64,000 nt of DNA, taken from positions 6,321,001 to 6,385,000 of the forward strand of contig JAVTVJ010000033.1 in assembly GCA_034509425.1 (NCBI GenBank), given 5' to 3'. Positions 51,701 to 63,951 of this stretch are shown in pieces. The position numbers were made by a program, and so were the translations under genes. A model generated the notes under the pieces. That model saw nothing but the letters and a program-made list of their open reading frames with translations, had not been told where the DNA came from and did no database searches. This stretch comes from Eopsaltria australis (lineage: Eukaryota > Chordata > Aves > Passeriformes > Petroicidae). Each line of letters opens with the position of its first letter. Within the stretch, counting starts at the first letter, position 1.

Positions 51701-54700
51701 ACATTAAAATATTCAGCTGATATATTTTGACAAATAATCTTGGTAACAGATCTTCAAATGTTTCTGTTTTGTGGACGTTTCAGATGTGTATCACATAGTG
51801 AGACATCCAACATGCCATCAGAAAGATGTGAAAAGCAGTCTATAAGCCTTGCACTGCAGAGAACTGTTTAATCTCCCAGACAGTGTTATAAAGGGATGTA
51901 GCCAAACTGAAAAAGGGGAAGAAAATGAGTTGTGTACCTAAGGAGAAGGATCAGAAATTAATTCCTCTCTGCAACAGAACTAAACTGTACACTCTAGGAG
52001 AGGAAAGAAGCTGACCTCAGCCTGACAGGATGTTTGGAAAGGGAGCAAACACAGCACAGTCTCTGTGATGTCAGATTCTGCATTTTCAGGAGCTCTCTAC
52101 CCAAGGAAAAATGGCATTTGTTTTGATCTGATAATTTGTGTGCTAAAGACAACTGTCTGGAAATGGCTATTGACACATTCTATAAACTGAACACTGTCCT
52201 AGACAGCAGAAAAGAAAGGTGTTGGTCAAGGATGATAGGCCTGGAATGATCTTTTGTATCCCCTACAATGCCAAACAAGCAGGACATCTGATCAGAGAGG
52301 TACACAGGGCACATCTGCCCTAGACACCATATAAGATCCCAAAATTGTCTCCAACACCACACAGGAAGTTTAATGTTGATGTTAAATGTCTTGAGAAGTC
52401 AGGGGAGGGGAAAAGATGAGCAGATGTCTGCATGACACCCAGTATAACCATGTACCTTTGACAGGCCAAGCAAGTGTCTGTGTGGTACTTTGTTGCCACC
52501 TGTATTTCAATCACAGCAGGAAGGCATGTTGGTTACATGTTTCAACTTGAATGTATTTATTTCTTTCTTATTAGTGATCCTACAACGCACTTGAGAGTAT
52601 TTTTAAGCCTTGCGCAAAGCCTGTCTTTCATGTGAGTTTATCACAAGTCAAAGGCTACACTGAATCCCCAGAGGACCCACAGGGAGAAGTGGACACAGAT
52701 GAACCATTGACACTTCTGTGTTGGCCCAGGGGGCTGCAGAGACTCATTAGCATAAGAAACACATAAAGTGTGTCCAGAAAATACATTGATGGAAGCAGGA
52801 AAGGAAAGAGACTGCTGATACAGAGAGGGCTACAAACAGAGAAGGTTTGACTGAATGTGGAACAGGTGGTAAATATCGCAATTTTATTCCCAAGAAAAAT
52901 TTATTTATATGAATTCTACATGACATTTAACAATTTTCATTGCATTAAAAAATTAAGACTTCTTTATTTCACAGAAATGTCATTAGCCATTTTTAAACGG
53001 TGTATGAATTACCTCTGCAACTACCTCTGTTATTCATTGCACTTAAATATTGCCTCAGGAAAGCATGACCACATAAACAGTGCATTAACACCCTGTCTTG
53101 TTCTTAAATAAACTAGACCTAAGAGCTAGGTAACTGTAACATTCCTTCTCACTAAAGTGTACTCTTCCTTTCTTAGGTAGGACAACAATCACTTCCCAGA
53201 GACCTCTATTAAATCTGTGCCTTTTGCTCCACAGGTAAAAGAATAGAAATTACTAGAACTGATAGTGGGGGTAAATATACAGAAATAAGAGTTGCAGTTC
53301 TTTAACAAACTAAGTTTCCTTCACCTAAACTGGTAAAGAAATACAGAAAAGAGCCAGGGTCTAACATGTTGTGAGAACATAGTGTGAGATCTAACTTCAG
53401 CCTTCTAAACAACAGCATCAAAAATGTCCCAGATGCTGCTGAGAGAAAGAATTAAAAACACTTCTCTGGTGTCAGCAGACACATTATCTGACTTGCAGTC
53501 AAGGCACAGAGGCAGAGACTTTGGTGATGACATAACTTATTAGGTCCAGCCTTATTAGGCTCCATGCTGTGCAAATATCTGCAATCCTCCCACATCTCTG
53601 CTTTTTGCCCCCATTTTTTTGACTACAAAGTGCCCAATGGTTACATCTGCTCCTTTGTGGGAGCTGCGTCTCTTAGAATTGCCATGATTTGTCAAAAGAG
53701 AGAAAATGTAACTGATGCACAGGACAAAATGTTTATGTGGGAAAGAATGTATTTACCTTGACTTACCAGGAGGAATTCCCCTGAAAACATTTAAGGAATA
53801 AATGTTTTGTTCTTCCATGAGTGAGGCCAGTAGAAGAGAACCAGGGGAAGAATCTGGAGGGCTGAGAACAAAAGTTAGAGGCTGAGAGTGCTGCCAAGCC
53901 AGTGAGGAGGCTGAGGAAAGTGAACAGGGAAACACCTGTGCAATTTCTGACTGAACCAAGCCTTAAAAATAGGGTCATAATGTTCTAAAAGGCTGCACTG
54001 GGAACACAGGAAGGGAAGGTGAACATTGGCAGCAGCTGGGGTGCAGGCCTTGCACCACATGCTTTGTTGACAGTGTTATGCCCCCAAGATGAAAGGTCCT
54101 TCATGAGACAAGGGCACTTCTCCAAAATGCTGAGTGACGTTTTCCTCCAGGCTGTCACTGCTGACAGCTCTGTGCAGATGTGCTCTGAGAGACACCCCTC
54201 AACTCCCATCCCCACCCCACAGATGCCTGGGCAGGGCTCACAGCCAGAAGGTGCTCCTGGGCTGGGAAGGAGGTTCAAGATTGATAGCGTTGGCAAGTTC
54301 CCCCATGCACTGGCAAGAGCTGTTCAGAGCATCTACAGTGACCTTCTCCGTCCCAGATTTCCTTACAAGACGGAGGCTCTTCAGTTAGTGACTGTGAGTA
54401 AAACACAAAGAGAAATATATTAGATTTATATCAAGATTTTTACATTAGAATTATATTTCCAGCAGGGCAGCTCTTGAGTAGCAACACAGAAATATCCACT
54501 CTTCAATATGCACAAGCCTTATTCCAAAGCTGTGCTGGGACTCACCTGGGTTGAGGTGTTGGGGTGGATGATAGATTCTCCTGCACAGGGCACAGGAAGA
54601 AGGGAACAGCATGGCTATCCAGGTAAACTCACACACTTTCTGTCCACTATGGCTCATTTTTTGAGTATTTCCCTCTAGACCAATCTTTTCTCATGTCTTG

Positions 54701-55509
54701 TGCAAAGATTGTGAACTCTTCAGGGAAGGAAATCTTCACCCTCTGCTTATTGCTTGCAGGTTTATCCACTGATTTCCTCCAATGCACTTCTATCTGCACC
54801 AGGACCTACAAAGAGCTGGCAGTTTCTCCTCAACATTGTTATACCTATACTAAATCCCAAAATTAGGGATGTAAATCCATGAGTGTAGGACAGGAGGCCC
54901 ACGGCACCATGGAAAGAAAGACAGACAGCAATCTTGCTCTAGTCTTTCCATCCTCCTCTACATGACTACAGTGCTCATGCTGAACCAGGACAGCCCACCT
55001 CAGTCACAGATGTGACTTTAGTTTTAAATTTTTTCATTACAGAGGATTTCTCTATTCCAAGGAGCAAAGCTTACAAGTCACAGAGGACCTGGTAAAGCCA
55101 CTTTAGTTCTGCTGGCTGGAGCCCAGTGGCTTGGTCAGGCAACCCATCCTAACCAGATTTTTCTAAGAAGAGCAAAGGTGAGTGACCAAACCCAGTAATT
55201 CTGTTTCATGACAGATGAACGTGGGAATGACAGCACTCAGAGCAACCCACACTTCTGGTCTGGCATCACTTTCACAGGGCTGTTCCACCACTGCACCTTG
55301 TCCCCTCGGGCTACCTCTAAAGCACACATATCCAACTACCTAGCAACCAAACCCAGGGCTCAAACACTTGTAACACATTCAGGCAGGAACTGCAAAAGGA
55401 GGGAGGCTATTGACTTGGGTCCAAATAATTACTTTGCATAATGAAACTAATATAATCCTTATTACTGAGATAATGGAGACTTTTAAAATAACTATGGATA
55501 ATTAAAATT

Positions 55510-55534
55510 TAATAATAATAATAATAATAATAAT
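55510..55534. repeat. (TAA)n microsatellite, about 8 units
   Basis: An uninterrupted TAA repeat of 25 bp. Confidence 0.95.
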
Positions 55535-58491
55535 CACAAATATAGTCACCATGAATCACAATAATGTATTTTACACATACTTTTGATTCAGTATTTTTGA
55601 CATATCAAAACCCAACTGATTTTCTTTGTCATTTCAGGTCCCTAAGTTGAGAAATTCTATTGAAGAGGAAAAAGACAATGAAAAACCTTGGGTTTGTTGG
55701 CCCAAAGTTCCAAGCAATTGGGGTTCTAAGTTTTATGTTCCTATTTCTGTTTGCATAATACTTGGGGGATGAACATACAGAGAGAGAAGGAAAAATAGGG
55801 CACAATTACTAAAAACAGGGGGGTGATGTTCTTCGTCACTTCAGCTTAAAGCACTTCCTCTATTACTCAAGAGATGCTCTTATGAAAAAAAGGTAAGTTA
55901 CAAAACTGGTGCAGATGATCAATATTTATAGTGTGCTGAGAAGCAATCAAGTTACTCAGTTTTTTTACGTGTTCTGAAAGTAGACCTACAAAATGCACAG
56001 GAAGAAGTGAGAAAATAATTTATGGTTAGATAAATGCTGTTTTTAAGGAAGAAATAAATAGTCTTCTGCAATTTTAATTCTTCCTTAAAGAGATATTTTT
56101 AATTTTCTTTGGTTTTAAAAAAAAATCCGTTACAATTATAGTAATTCCAAAACTTCAGAACCAGGCAGCTCCTGCTTTCCTGTCTTTTGGAAGTTCAGCA
56201 TTTGGACACAATAACATATTTATCCTGAATTGATGTGAATATGTCAGTTTCTGGAATGGGAGCAAACACCTACACCTATATGAAATCCAGGGCAAGACAA
56301 AAAGCTTCTGTTTGACCCAGCATGTCTAGAATTAGTGAAAAGATTCCAGAGCTTAAAAATGCTGCTACATTGAGACCCTTTGAGCTAACCTCAGAAAAAT
56401 CATCTTTTGCAAAGCTTAATACAAATCACAGATAATCAAGTGAGAATGCTCATTTCTCTTTCATATTTCTGGTATAATTCTTATCACGGTTGTATGCTTT
56501 CTACCCATTGAATCAATTTTCCCACACTTTTTTAAATGCTAGTGTAAAAAGAAATATTTTAAATTTTTTTCCTGTTTACAAAACACCTGACAGATTTTTC
56601 TGGGACATCTCTTCCTGCAAGCTATCTGACTCATTTAATACAGGACCTTGCAAGAAGCTCAGGGAATGTCCCTCTACTAAGAACACCAATATAGAGTACA
56701 GATGACAATGACTTGCTATAACTTGTTGTGGGATTGCAGCTTGCCTAGGGATCAGGTTGGACCAGGACATACAGGTCTTCTTGAGTTATCTAACACTAAA
56801 TATTTCCTCATCTGTCAGAGGTCACCAGGCCCAAAAGCCACTTGTCCTCACCTGCACTGTAGTGAAACTCTTCCTAAAGTGGAAATGTAAGAAAGAGATA
56901 CCTCTTTTGGGTCAATGTTGTGCTGAGCAGATCAAAGCAGATACGGCTGGTTCAAGTCAGTGAATTTATTTTCTCAAGAGATACTTTTATGTATCTCATA
57001 TGGTGGTATCAAAAATCATTTAGATACAGCTGAATTGGGGGCATTAGCATGGAAGTATGCCTTATTCCGTTTTCTCTGAACTGTGTTTTCCTCCACACAA
57101 AATAAATATCCAGTTGTGCAATACGTGAAGATAACATGGTGGATTGGAGCGACCTGGTGCTCACTAATGCAAACCAGATTCCACAAGCTGCTGAATTACT
57201 CCTCACAACTGCTTCTCCTTAGCCCTCTGTTATGGAAGTGGCAAATATTTAGCATGAGAGTTTGTTTCTCATTTTGTTTTTCTCCTGGCTCTCAACCATG
57301 GCATTCATATTGCTACTCTTAACATTTACAAACAACCATTATTTTCATCATCTCTTCTCTCACATTTAATTTTTCAAAAAAACCCCCGCACTTTTAAGTT
57401 CATATTTTCCATGTTCTCAGAAACCAGTGCTTTGGATCACAGTAATTTTATACCCTTTTTTATTATTAAGCTAAAGAGGAGAAAGAAGCAAGAGGGATAG
57501 GGAGTTATGTGCCTCCAAAATCACATTCTCTTGCATATAGAATGGAAACAAGGCCAGACACAGAATGGCTGGAGAGGCTGCCTAGGATAGATGGTGTTGT
57601 CATTACTGAACATGTCCTGTTTCCATTAAGGTAGGTTCAAAGTTCAAACTCACTGTCATGATTTATCATGGACTACTTTTTTCATCACTGTGACAAACCA
57701 GACCATCAGTAAATCACTTACAGACATGAAGGCCACACCCTGAGACTTTGGGGCCACAGTTTCAAGATGTGAAAATGAAGCTAACCAGCAGGTTTACCTC
57801 ATCTTCAATCCCCAATCTGAGTTGTGCCCACTGTGACACCCCAGGGCCTGTGCACTTTTGAACCCTGAGTCCATATTTTCTGTGAGGAGCCACAGTGAAA
57901 TCAATGATCACAACAGCTCTCTCCAGTTACTATGAGAGAGCAGCAGGACATTGTGTTACCACATTCCTGCATGTAGTTTCATGTCCTAATGACAGCTTTG
58001 CTTTGAAACGAGTTATGCTTTTTAACAAAATTTTAAGGGGTTCCAGAAGTAGAAGGCACAGAGTGCCAGAAAGCCCCATGCATTTCAGATGGCTACTACA
58101 GAGGCCATTAACTCCAACTTCATGAACCCTGATGGCCCCGGAAAACATAGTGCATGCCTGGAAGGAACTCAAACAGCAACATGAACATTAAATGAAATCC
58201 AGACAGGCAAACTACTGATCCAAGGTCTTTCACCCCCAGTCAGCAGTGGCAGGCAGAGAAACTCACTGCATTCATTGTACCACATGAGAGTAGAGGTGCA
58301 ATAAAAGTGGGAAACTTGGAGGAATTTTTGAAAAATTTTAATGATAATATCTAGAGAGTTCACCATCATTTTTTAATAGCTGCTAGGTGTAAAAGTAAAG
58401 GAGAAGGGATAAATAAGATAGAAGTTTACAGAGGTCTGCATCTACAAGGTAAATTCTGTGAATATGAGACATGAAAAGGCTCTTTAGATTG

Positions 58492-58932
58492 TGTGAATCA
58501 ACATACACAAGTAACCAGGGCAACCACCAATCCACAGGTGAAATGCAAAGGGTAGATTTATTTCATGACCTTGCTAACAATGTGAGCAGCAGAGGCATCC
58601 AGGGGGATAGGCTCCCTTAGGTTTAGCTCATCCTAGCAAAAAAGGGAAACCTGTTGCCTTTATCAAAAGGCTTCATGCATGCATAGTTTATCACAAGGCT
58701 GTGCTTTTATTATCTCTCTCCCTTCCAGCAGAAGTCTCAAGCATGTCTGTGGGAGTGTATTATCCCTGCACAGGAATACTATCCAAAACAGGCAGAGGAT
58801 GAACAGCAGTCGGCATAATAAAAGGAGTTGTCCCAAACTGATATTCTTAGCATTCCCAGCTGGAAAGTCAGTTTGAGTAAAACTATCCCCCATGACCAAA
58901 TCATGTGGTTTTAACCCTTTCCTCCCAACTCA
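58492..58932 (-). mobile_element. Candidate ERV solo LTR, minus strand
   Basis: Read on the minus strand this begins TGAGTTGGGAGGAAAGGGTT and ends in ...GTATGTTGATTCACA, giving TG...CA ends over 441 bp. Near the 3' end it has a GTCATGAAATAAATCTACCC block and then TTTGCATTTCACCTGTGG and ATTGGTGGTTGCCCTGG, the look of an R/U5 region and familiar from passerine LTRs. It is flanked by GATT on both sides (58487-58490 and 58933-58936), or by an imperfect 5-bp GATTG/GATTA. There is no internal sequence. It is less certain than the two LTRs with clearer consensus matches. Confidence 0.6.
58557..58562 (-). promoter_or_regulatory. Polyadenylation signal of the minus-strand LTR
   Basis: TTTATT on the plus strand is AATAAA on the minus strand, about 65 bp before the LTR 3' end. 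This is similar to the spacing in the other two LTRs with clear ends. Confidence 0.5.
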
Positions 58933-58936
58933 GATT

Positions 58937-61439
58937 AACCTGGCTTTTTGTAAAATTATCCTTGTACAATTACTGAGGAAGGTCATTCAATAACAAAAAA
59001 TAGCCAGTACAAGAACATGCATAGTAGATTCAAAGCCACATCAGATAAAACATCTAGTCTGTCCATGTTGTCTTTTGGTTCAAGGTATTGTGTACATAGT
59101 GAACATTTTTTTCAGACCAAACAATGTAGTGAGAAAACTAAAAAGCCAACATAGCATTGCTGATTCTTGTCACTAGATCATTTAGTGAAGTCTTTTGTAG
59201 TACAAAGACGAACAAATGCTTGACGAGAAAAAACAGGACACACAATAAAGGATGTCTGAAAAGATGGTATTGCAAGAAAATGATCATAAATCCAAACTTC
59301 TACAGGAAAGAAATAAGGTGGTTTTCATCACTATAAGCCAAGAACTGATGGGGAGTTTGGGTGATTGACATTGGTGAGTCAAAACTTTCTTGAGTTAAAA
59401 TTATCCAGTTGTTTATGCCTGGGGATCCCAGCAGAAAGTGGAATTCTAGGAAGAAACATTGAACACCAGCTCAAGACACCTGGAAATTTAGCAGGCAGAA
59501 GATGAAAAAGATTCACAAGCTGTTCCTGCTTGGTGAGTAAAACCAAACAGTTTTTGAGCAGTAATGATTTTCCTAATGATGTTTCTTACTCTAGGAGAAT
59601 TGCTAAAGCCGCAAAAGTACAGGTGAAGACTGGGGCAGAATTTATGCTACTTGAACAGCATAAAGGGTTGTTCTATTGCATTTGTTATAATATCTCAGTT
59701 TAATCTAGTCACACACCAGTTCTTTCAAAAGAAAGGTCATGTAGTTTTCTCCATGTTTCCAGTGACACACTGGTGTTAAACAAAAGCATATGGAGCAATG
59801 TAACTATGTGCAGGCAACAACCTCTGAACAGTAAAAGGTTCTTGTTACCTTATTTCAGCATAAAATTTCATTTCTTCTGGATTGAGACCAGCATTAGCTA
59901 ACAGCATTGTTCTCCTTCATTTCCTAAGAGGTTTGTAAAAACTGAGCATGCTGTGCAGCTGTCCTAAAGCTGTGGGAGCCCACCTCCACCACTGCAGGCA
60001 GAGACAGGGAATGTGCCTCTATCAGAGACAGCACGTGTGTGTGCATGCATCTCAGTATGAAGCATCCCCTAGTGATATTAGAAATCACATTTGATACTGT
60101 TAAGCTTTCCTGGTGATGCCAGGAAAAGCCATGGGAAAAAGAGGTGATAGACATAATGGCTGATTTCTGGTGGGAGCTGAAGGAGAGACAGATGCAGAAA
60201 AAGAAGATGGAAAATCCTCAAGACAGCATAGAGGACTGGGATGCACTTATGCTTGGGATGGGGTGGAGATGAAGAAGAAAAACAAAGATAAAGCAAAGAT
60301 GCTCCCTAAGTGCTAAGGGAGGGGTATTTTATCTCCTACATAATGCATAATTAAGAAGAGATATTTGTAAATCTCTAGCAAGAGAGTCACAATATGCAGC
60401 CATTTTCATACCATGTATGAAGCCAAATGACCTCTCATTTAGTGATTGGACCATGGCTAATATTTTTTTTCTTTAAAACATGAAGAAAATCTGGCCACTC
60501 CCTGAGCAAAAAAAAAAAAAAAAAAAAATTGGATATCACACAGAAAACTGAAAAACTATTAGTAATAAATACTATAGTACCCCCATTGCCCTTTCATTAT
60601 ATCTTGTTTGATAGACCAGTCCTTCTCCAGAAAAAAAAACAGAGAATGAGATAGATGCTTCTTCCCTTACAACAATCACAATAATATGGCCATACAAGCT
60701 TTAGCCAACAGAATTCTTTAGGATCTGAATTTTGCACATGTGAAGTTCACTATGGTGCAATGAAAAGACAAATGAAGTATTTTTTGGGGACAGACCCAGG
60801 CACACACTGCCAGGGCTTTGGGACAGCAGCTATCTCTCACTTACACCGGTAAGGGCTCACCCCAGGCAGGATTAAGACAGTTCCTGCTCCCTCTGTGCCA
60901 CCTGCACTGCCTGCTCACCTGCAGGACTGAGTGCCCAGCTCCCTCCCTGCCTCCAGGACCTGCTCACCCATCACATGCTGGGTCAGCCATGTTTGTACAG
61001 TTCCTAGCACCATGACTCACAGCTGTGAGACAGCTCCAAATCGTTCATCACAGACTAATCAGGACTCATGCTGGCACCCTCTTACAGCTTGACTGCCAGC
61101 AGTGGTTGTGTTCTCAGGTTATGATACTATTATGATACTAACAGACCTTAACTGTTCGTAGCATTATGTTTCCCCTCTGCTTTGCAAGACTCAGCAAAAG
61201 CTTCTAAAGCTTTGCCTTCCATTTTCAGTAAGGATTGAGATTATTAGAAAATTCTGCAGTACACCTGTATACCCTTTATTCTTGCTATCTCAGTGCTATA
61301 GCTGCTACAAGATTTGAGGTCTTCGGACCCATTTACTATTAGGGTCTGAATAAGGGAATTTTCTGACTTTTTGCAGATTTACAGATTTTTTTCTCTAAGA
61401 TGTTTCTTTCAGGTTCTAACTCTCCACAACCCCTGGAAT
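58937..61439. other. Gene-free stretch with a poly(A) run and a GC-richer patch
   Basis: No gene or transposon recognised. Contains an A21 run (60508) and a C/G-richer patch at about 60790-61060 of unknown origin. Confidence 0.45.
60508..60528. repeat. Homopolymer run of 21 A
   Basis: Twenty-one consecutive A. No upstream AATAAA or gene-like body supports reading it as the tail of a processed pseudogene. Confidence 0.95.
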
Positions 61440-61729
61440 ATTCAGAAATAAAGACAGGATGGAGCCTGTGGGAGATGTGTTAAGTAACTAGTTTAGGTGA
61501 CTTTAAATACTTAACTCAAGTGCAGGTGGAGGATAAAAGTTAAGGGATGATGTTCCCAGGAGAATCCAAAAGAGAAGATTCTGGCAGTGAGAAGGGAATA
61601 AGGAGCTCATTGAAAGAGCTTTAAACTAGATTTGTCAGGACAAAAGGATCAAATGAGCCTTGCTAGAGATAAGCCTGTGGTCAGCACATCAATACCTGAG
61701 GGGTGGTATGAAGCCAGGTCCTTTGGCCT

Positions 61730-61975
61730 GTGGAGGTAGGGGATGGAGATCCTTGTGGCAGCAAGGACACAAGGGCTATCAGTGTGATAGAAACCACAGA
61801 AGCACCTGAGAATGGTCACACAGGAATTTGGGCTTCCCTGTCCAAAAATGTAGCAGGACAAGTAACCAAACTGAACATCATCTACAGCAATGCACACAGC
61901 ATGGGCAACAAACAGGAGAATCTGGGAGCCACTGTGCAGCAGGAAAACTATGACAGAGTTACCATCGTGGGATGA
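61730..61975 (+). pseudogene. CR1 ORF2 endonuclease N-terminus (broken)
   Basis: The frame ends in TKLNIIYSNAHSMGNKQENL and a YDRVTIVG segment. This is the start of the CR1 APE-type endonuclease, where the Asn of the NA-SMGNKQ motif is part of the active site. The family normally continues (I/V)TETWWD, and that Glu is a metal ligand. Here the DNA runs ACCATC straight into GTGGGATGACTTG, so about 11 bases covering the Glu codon are missing and the frame shifts to a stop. The protein cannot be functional. Confidence 0.8.
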
Positions 61976-62860
61976 CTTGAACAACTGCAGCACTGCAATG
62001 AATGGCAATAAATTCTTCAGAAGGGATAGGCAAGGAACAATGGGGGCTGCAGAAGTCCTGTAGCTGAGGGAATGTCTTGATTGTCTGGAGCTTAATGATT
62101 GTGAAAATAGAGTGGAATGTTTATGGGTAGGATTCCAGGGAAGGCAAAGGATACAAATGATGGTTGTGTCTGTTATAGAGCCCCTAAGCAGGATGAAGAG
62201 GCAGAAGGAATATTCTGTGAGCAGCTGACAAAAGTCTCACAATCGCTAGCCCTTGTTCTAGGGGGACTTCTGCTTACCAGACGTTTGCTGGAAATACAAC
62301 AGAGCAGAGAGGAAACAGATCAGGAGGCTCCTGGACAGAGTGTCACGAAAATTTCCTGACACAGCGGGTCAGTGAGCCAACCAGGGGAGGTGCCCCACAG
62401 GACGTATTTTTTAGTGAACAGAGAACTAGTGGGAGACATGATGGTTAGAGGCTGTCTTGGAAAAAGTAATCATGAAATTATAGAATTTTCACTTCTTGGA
62501 GAAGTCAGGAGGGAGACTGGCAGAACTGACAACTTGGACTTCCACAGGCCAGGTTTTGGTCTGCTTAGGACCTGGTTGACAGTGTCCTGAAGGGCAAAAA
62601 TGTCCAGGAAATCTGGATATTCTTCAAGAAGTAAATCATAAAGATTACAGAGCAGTTTGAAAATACCTCTTCGGAGGATGAAAAAAATTTTGTGATGTTA
62701 TGCAGGGACAAAATTAGAAGGGCCAAAGCCCAACTAGAACTTCTTCTGGCTACTGCAGTAAAACACAATAAAAAAATGTTTCTCTAAAGACAACAAAATT
62801 AGCAACAAAAGTAGAATTAAAGAGTATCTCCATCCTTTAGAGGATGCAAGGGGAAACATA

Positions 62861-63427
62861 GTGACAAATGATGATGAAAAGACTGAGGTTATTTGCATGT
62901 CTTTAAGAGTAAGACCAGTTGTTCATGGGGTACCCAGCCCCCTGAGCTTGAGGACAGGGACACAGAGAATAATGAAGTCCCCAGAATCCCAAGGGGAAAT
63001 GGTTATTGATCTGATACACCACCTAGACACACACAAGTCTATGTGGATGGACGGGATCCACAAAAGAGTACTGAGAGAGCGGATAAAAGTGCTCACAGTG
63101 CTACCTTCAATTATTTTCCAGCAGTCCTGGCTAGCTGGGCAGGTCCCAGTTGACTGGAATTCAGCAGATTTCCTCCTCAGTAAGTTCACTGAGGATACAA
63201 AACTCGGAGGAGTGGCTGATGCCTCAGAGGGCTGTGTAACTCTTCAGAGGGTTCTTGACAGGTTGGAGAGACAGGCAGAGAAGAACATTCTGAAATTCAG
63301 CAAGGGTAAATGCAGGGTCCTGCACCTGGGGAGGAATAACCTCAAGCACTGGTACAGGTTGGGGTCTGACCTGATGGAAAGTGGCTCTGTGGAGAAGGAC
63401 CTTGGGTCTGGAGTGCAAGTTCTATGA
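62861..63427 (+). pseudogene. CR1 ORF2 relic: pre-RT fused to RT active-site box by deletion
   Basis: 188 codons, the longest open frame in the window. Residues about 45-105 match the CR1 pre-RT region (HHLDTHKS, DGIH-RVLRE, QQSWLAGQVPVDWN). At about residue 105 the frame jumps to SKFTEDTKLGGVAD and then KFSKGKCRVLHLGRNN, which normally lie some 150-200 residues later. The central RT fingers and palm are therefore missing. The catalytic FADD (a YxDD-type box) reads FTED at 63185-63196, losing the first Asp. The ATG is incidental; this is a relic that stayed open by chance. Confidence 0.85.
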
Positions 63428-63797
63428 GGAGCATCTGAGGGAATTGGGGTTGTTTAGCCTGGGGAAAAGGAGGCTCAGAGGGGACTTCACCATTCTCTGC
63501 AACTTCCTGAAAGGAGGCTGTAATGAGGTGGGTTTGGTCTCTTCTCCCAAGTAACAAGTGATAGAATGAGAGGAAATGGCCTCAAATTTTGCTGGACAGG
63601 TTGAGATCAGATACTCGGAAAAAATTTTACTGAGTGGATGATCAGACATTGGACTGGGCTGCCCAGAGAAGTGGTTGAGTTAAAAAATGTGTGGATTTGG
63701 TACCTGGGGACTTGATTTAGTGGTAAGTGTGTAACAGTGCTGGGATAGGAACTGATGGTGATCTTAGAGGTCTTTTTCAACCTATATCATTATAAGA

Positions 63798-63919
63798 TTA
63801 AATCATCTATCTGAGATACCTACACCAACCAAAAGATCTCCTTCTTCCATGCATTTCTTTAAGCATTTTTCAGTCCTAGCTTTTCTTCGATGATGCCTGC
63901 CTTGGATTTCCTTTTGTTC

Positions 63920-63951
<32 letters not shown>

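Larger units (their letters stand above)
43716..58490. other. Long gene-free stretch, almost no recognised features
   Basis: Nearly 15 kb without a recognisable exon or transposon. Small structures: duplicated and hairpin-forming ATTTTAAGCTCCCCAAG (48663), a CACAAAA-rich patch (49991-50023) and an (AAT)n microsatellite (55510). A moderately GC-richer segment at about 53860-54330 is open for 134 codons (54019-54423) but shows no family signature. Confidence 0.45.
61440..63797 (+). mobile_element. CR1 LINE, long internally deleted copy, sense
   Basis: The longest transposon copy in the window, about 2.36 kb in consensus order. It has upstream sequence (GTGCAGGTGGAGGATAA, GAGCTCATTGAAAGAGCTTT), the N-terminus of the endonuclease (61850-61975), the later endonuclease and linker region (to about 62860), the pre-RT region (62861-63175), the RT active-site box and following thumb-like region (63179-63420), and the 3' UTR (63425-63797), whose terminal octamers are degraded to CCTATATCATTAT. 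Junctions near 63175 and 63422 mark deletions of the RT core and of the ORF2 end. It is 5'-truncated relative to a full CR1 and cannot be autonomous. Confidence 0.9.

Noticed and set aside
60480..60528. Poly(A) run as tail of a processed pseudogene
   Set aside because: No polyadenylation signal upstream and no recognisable gene body before it.
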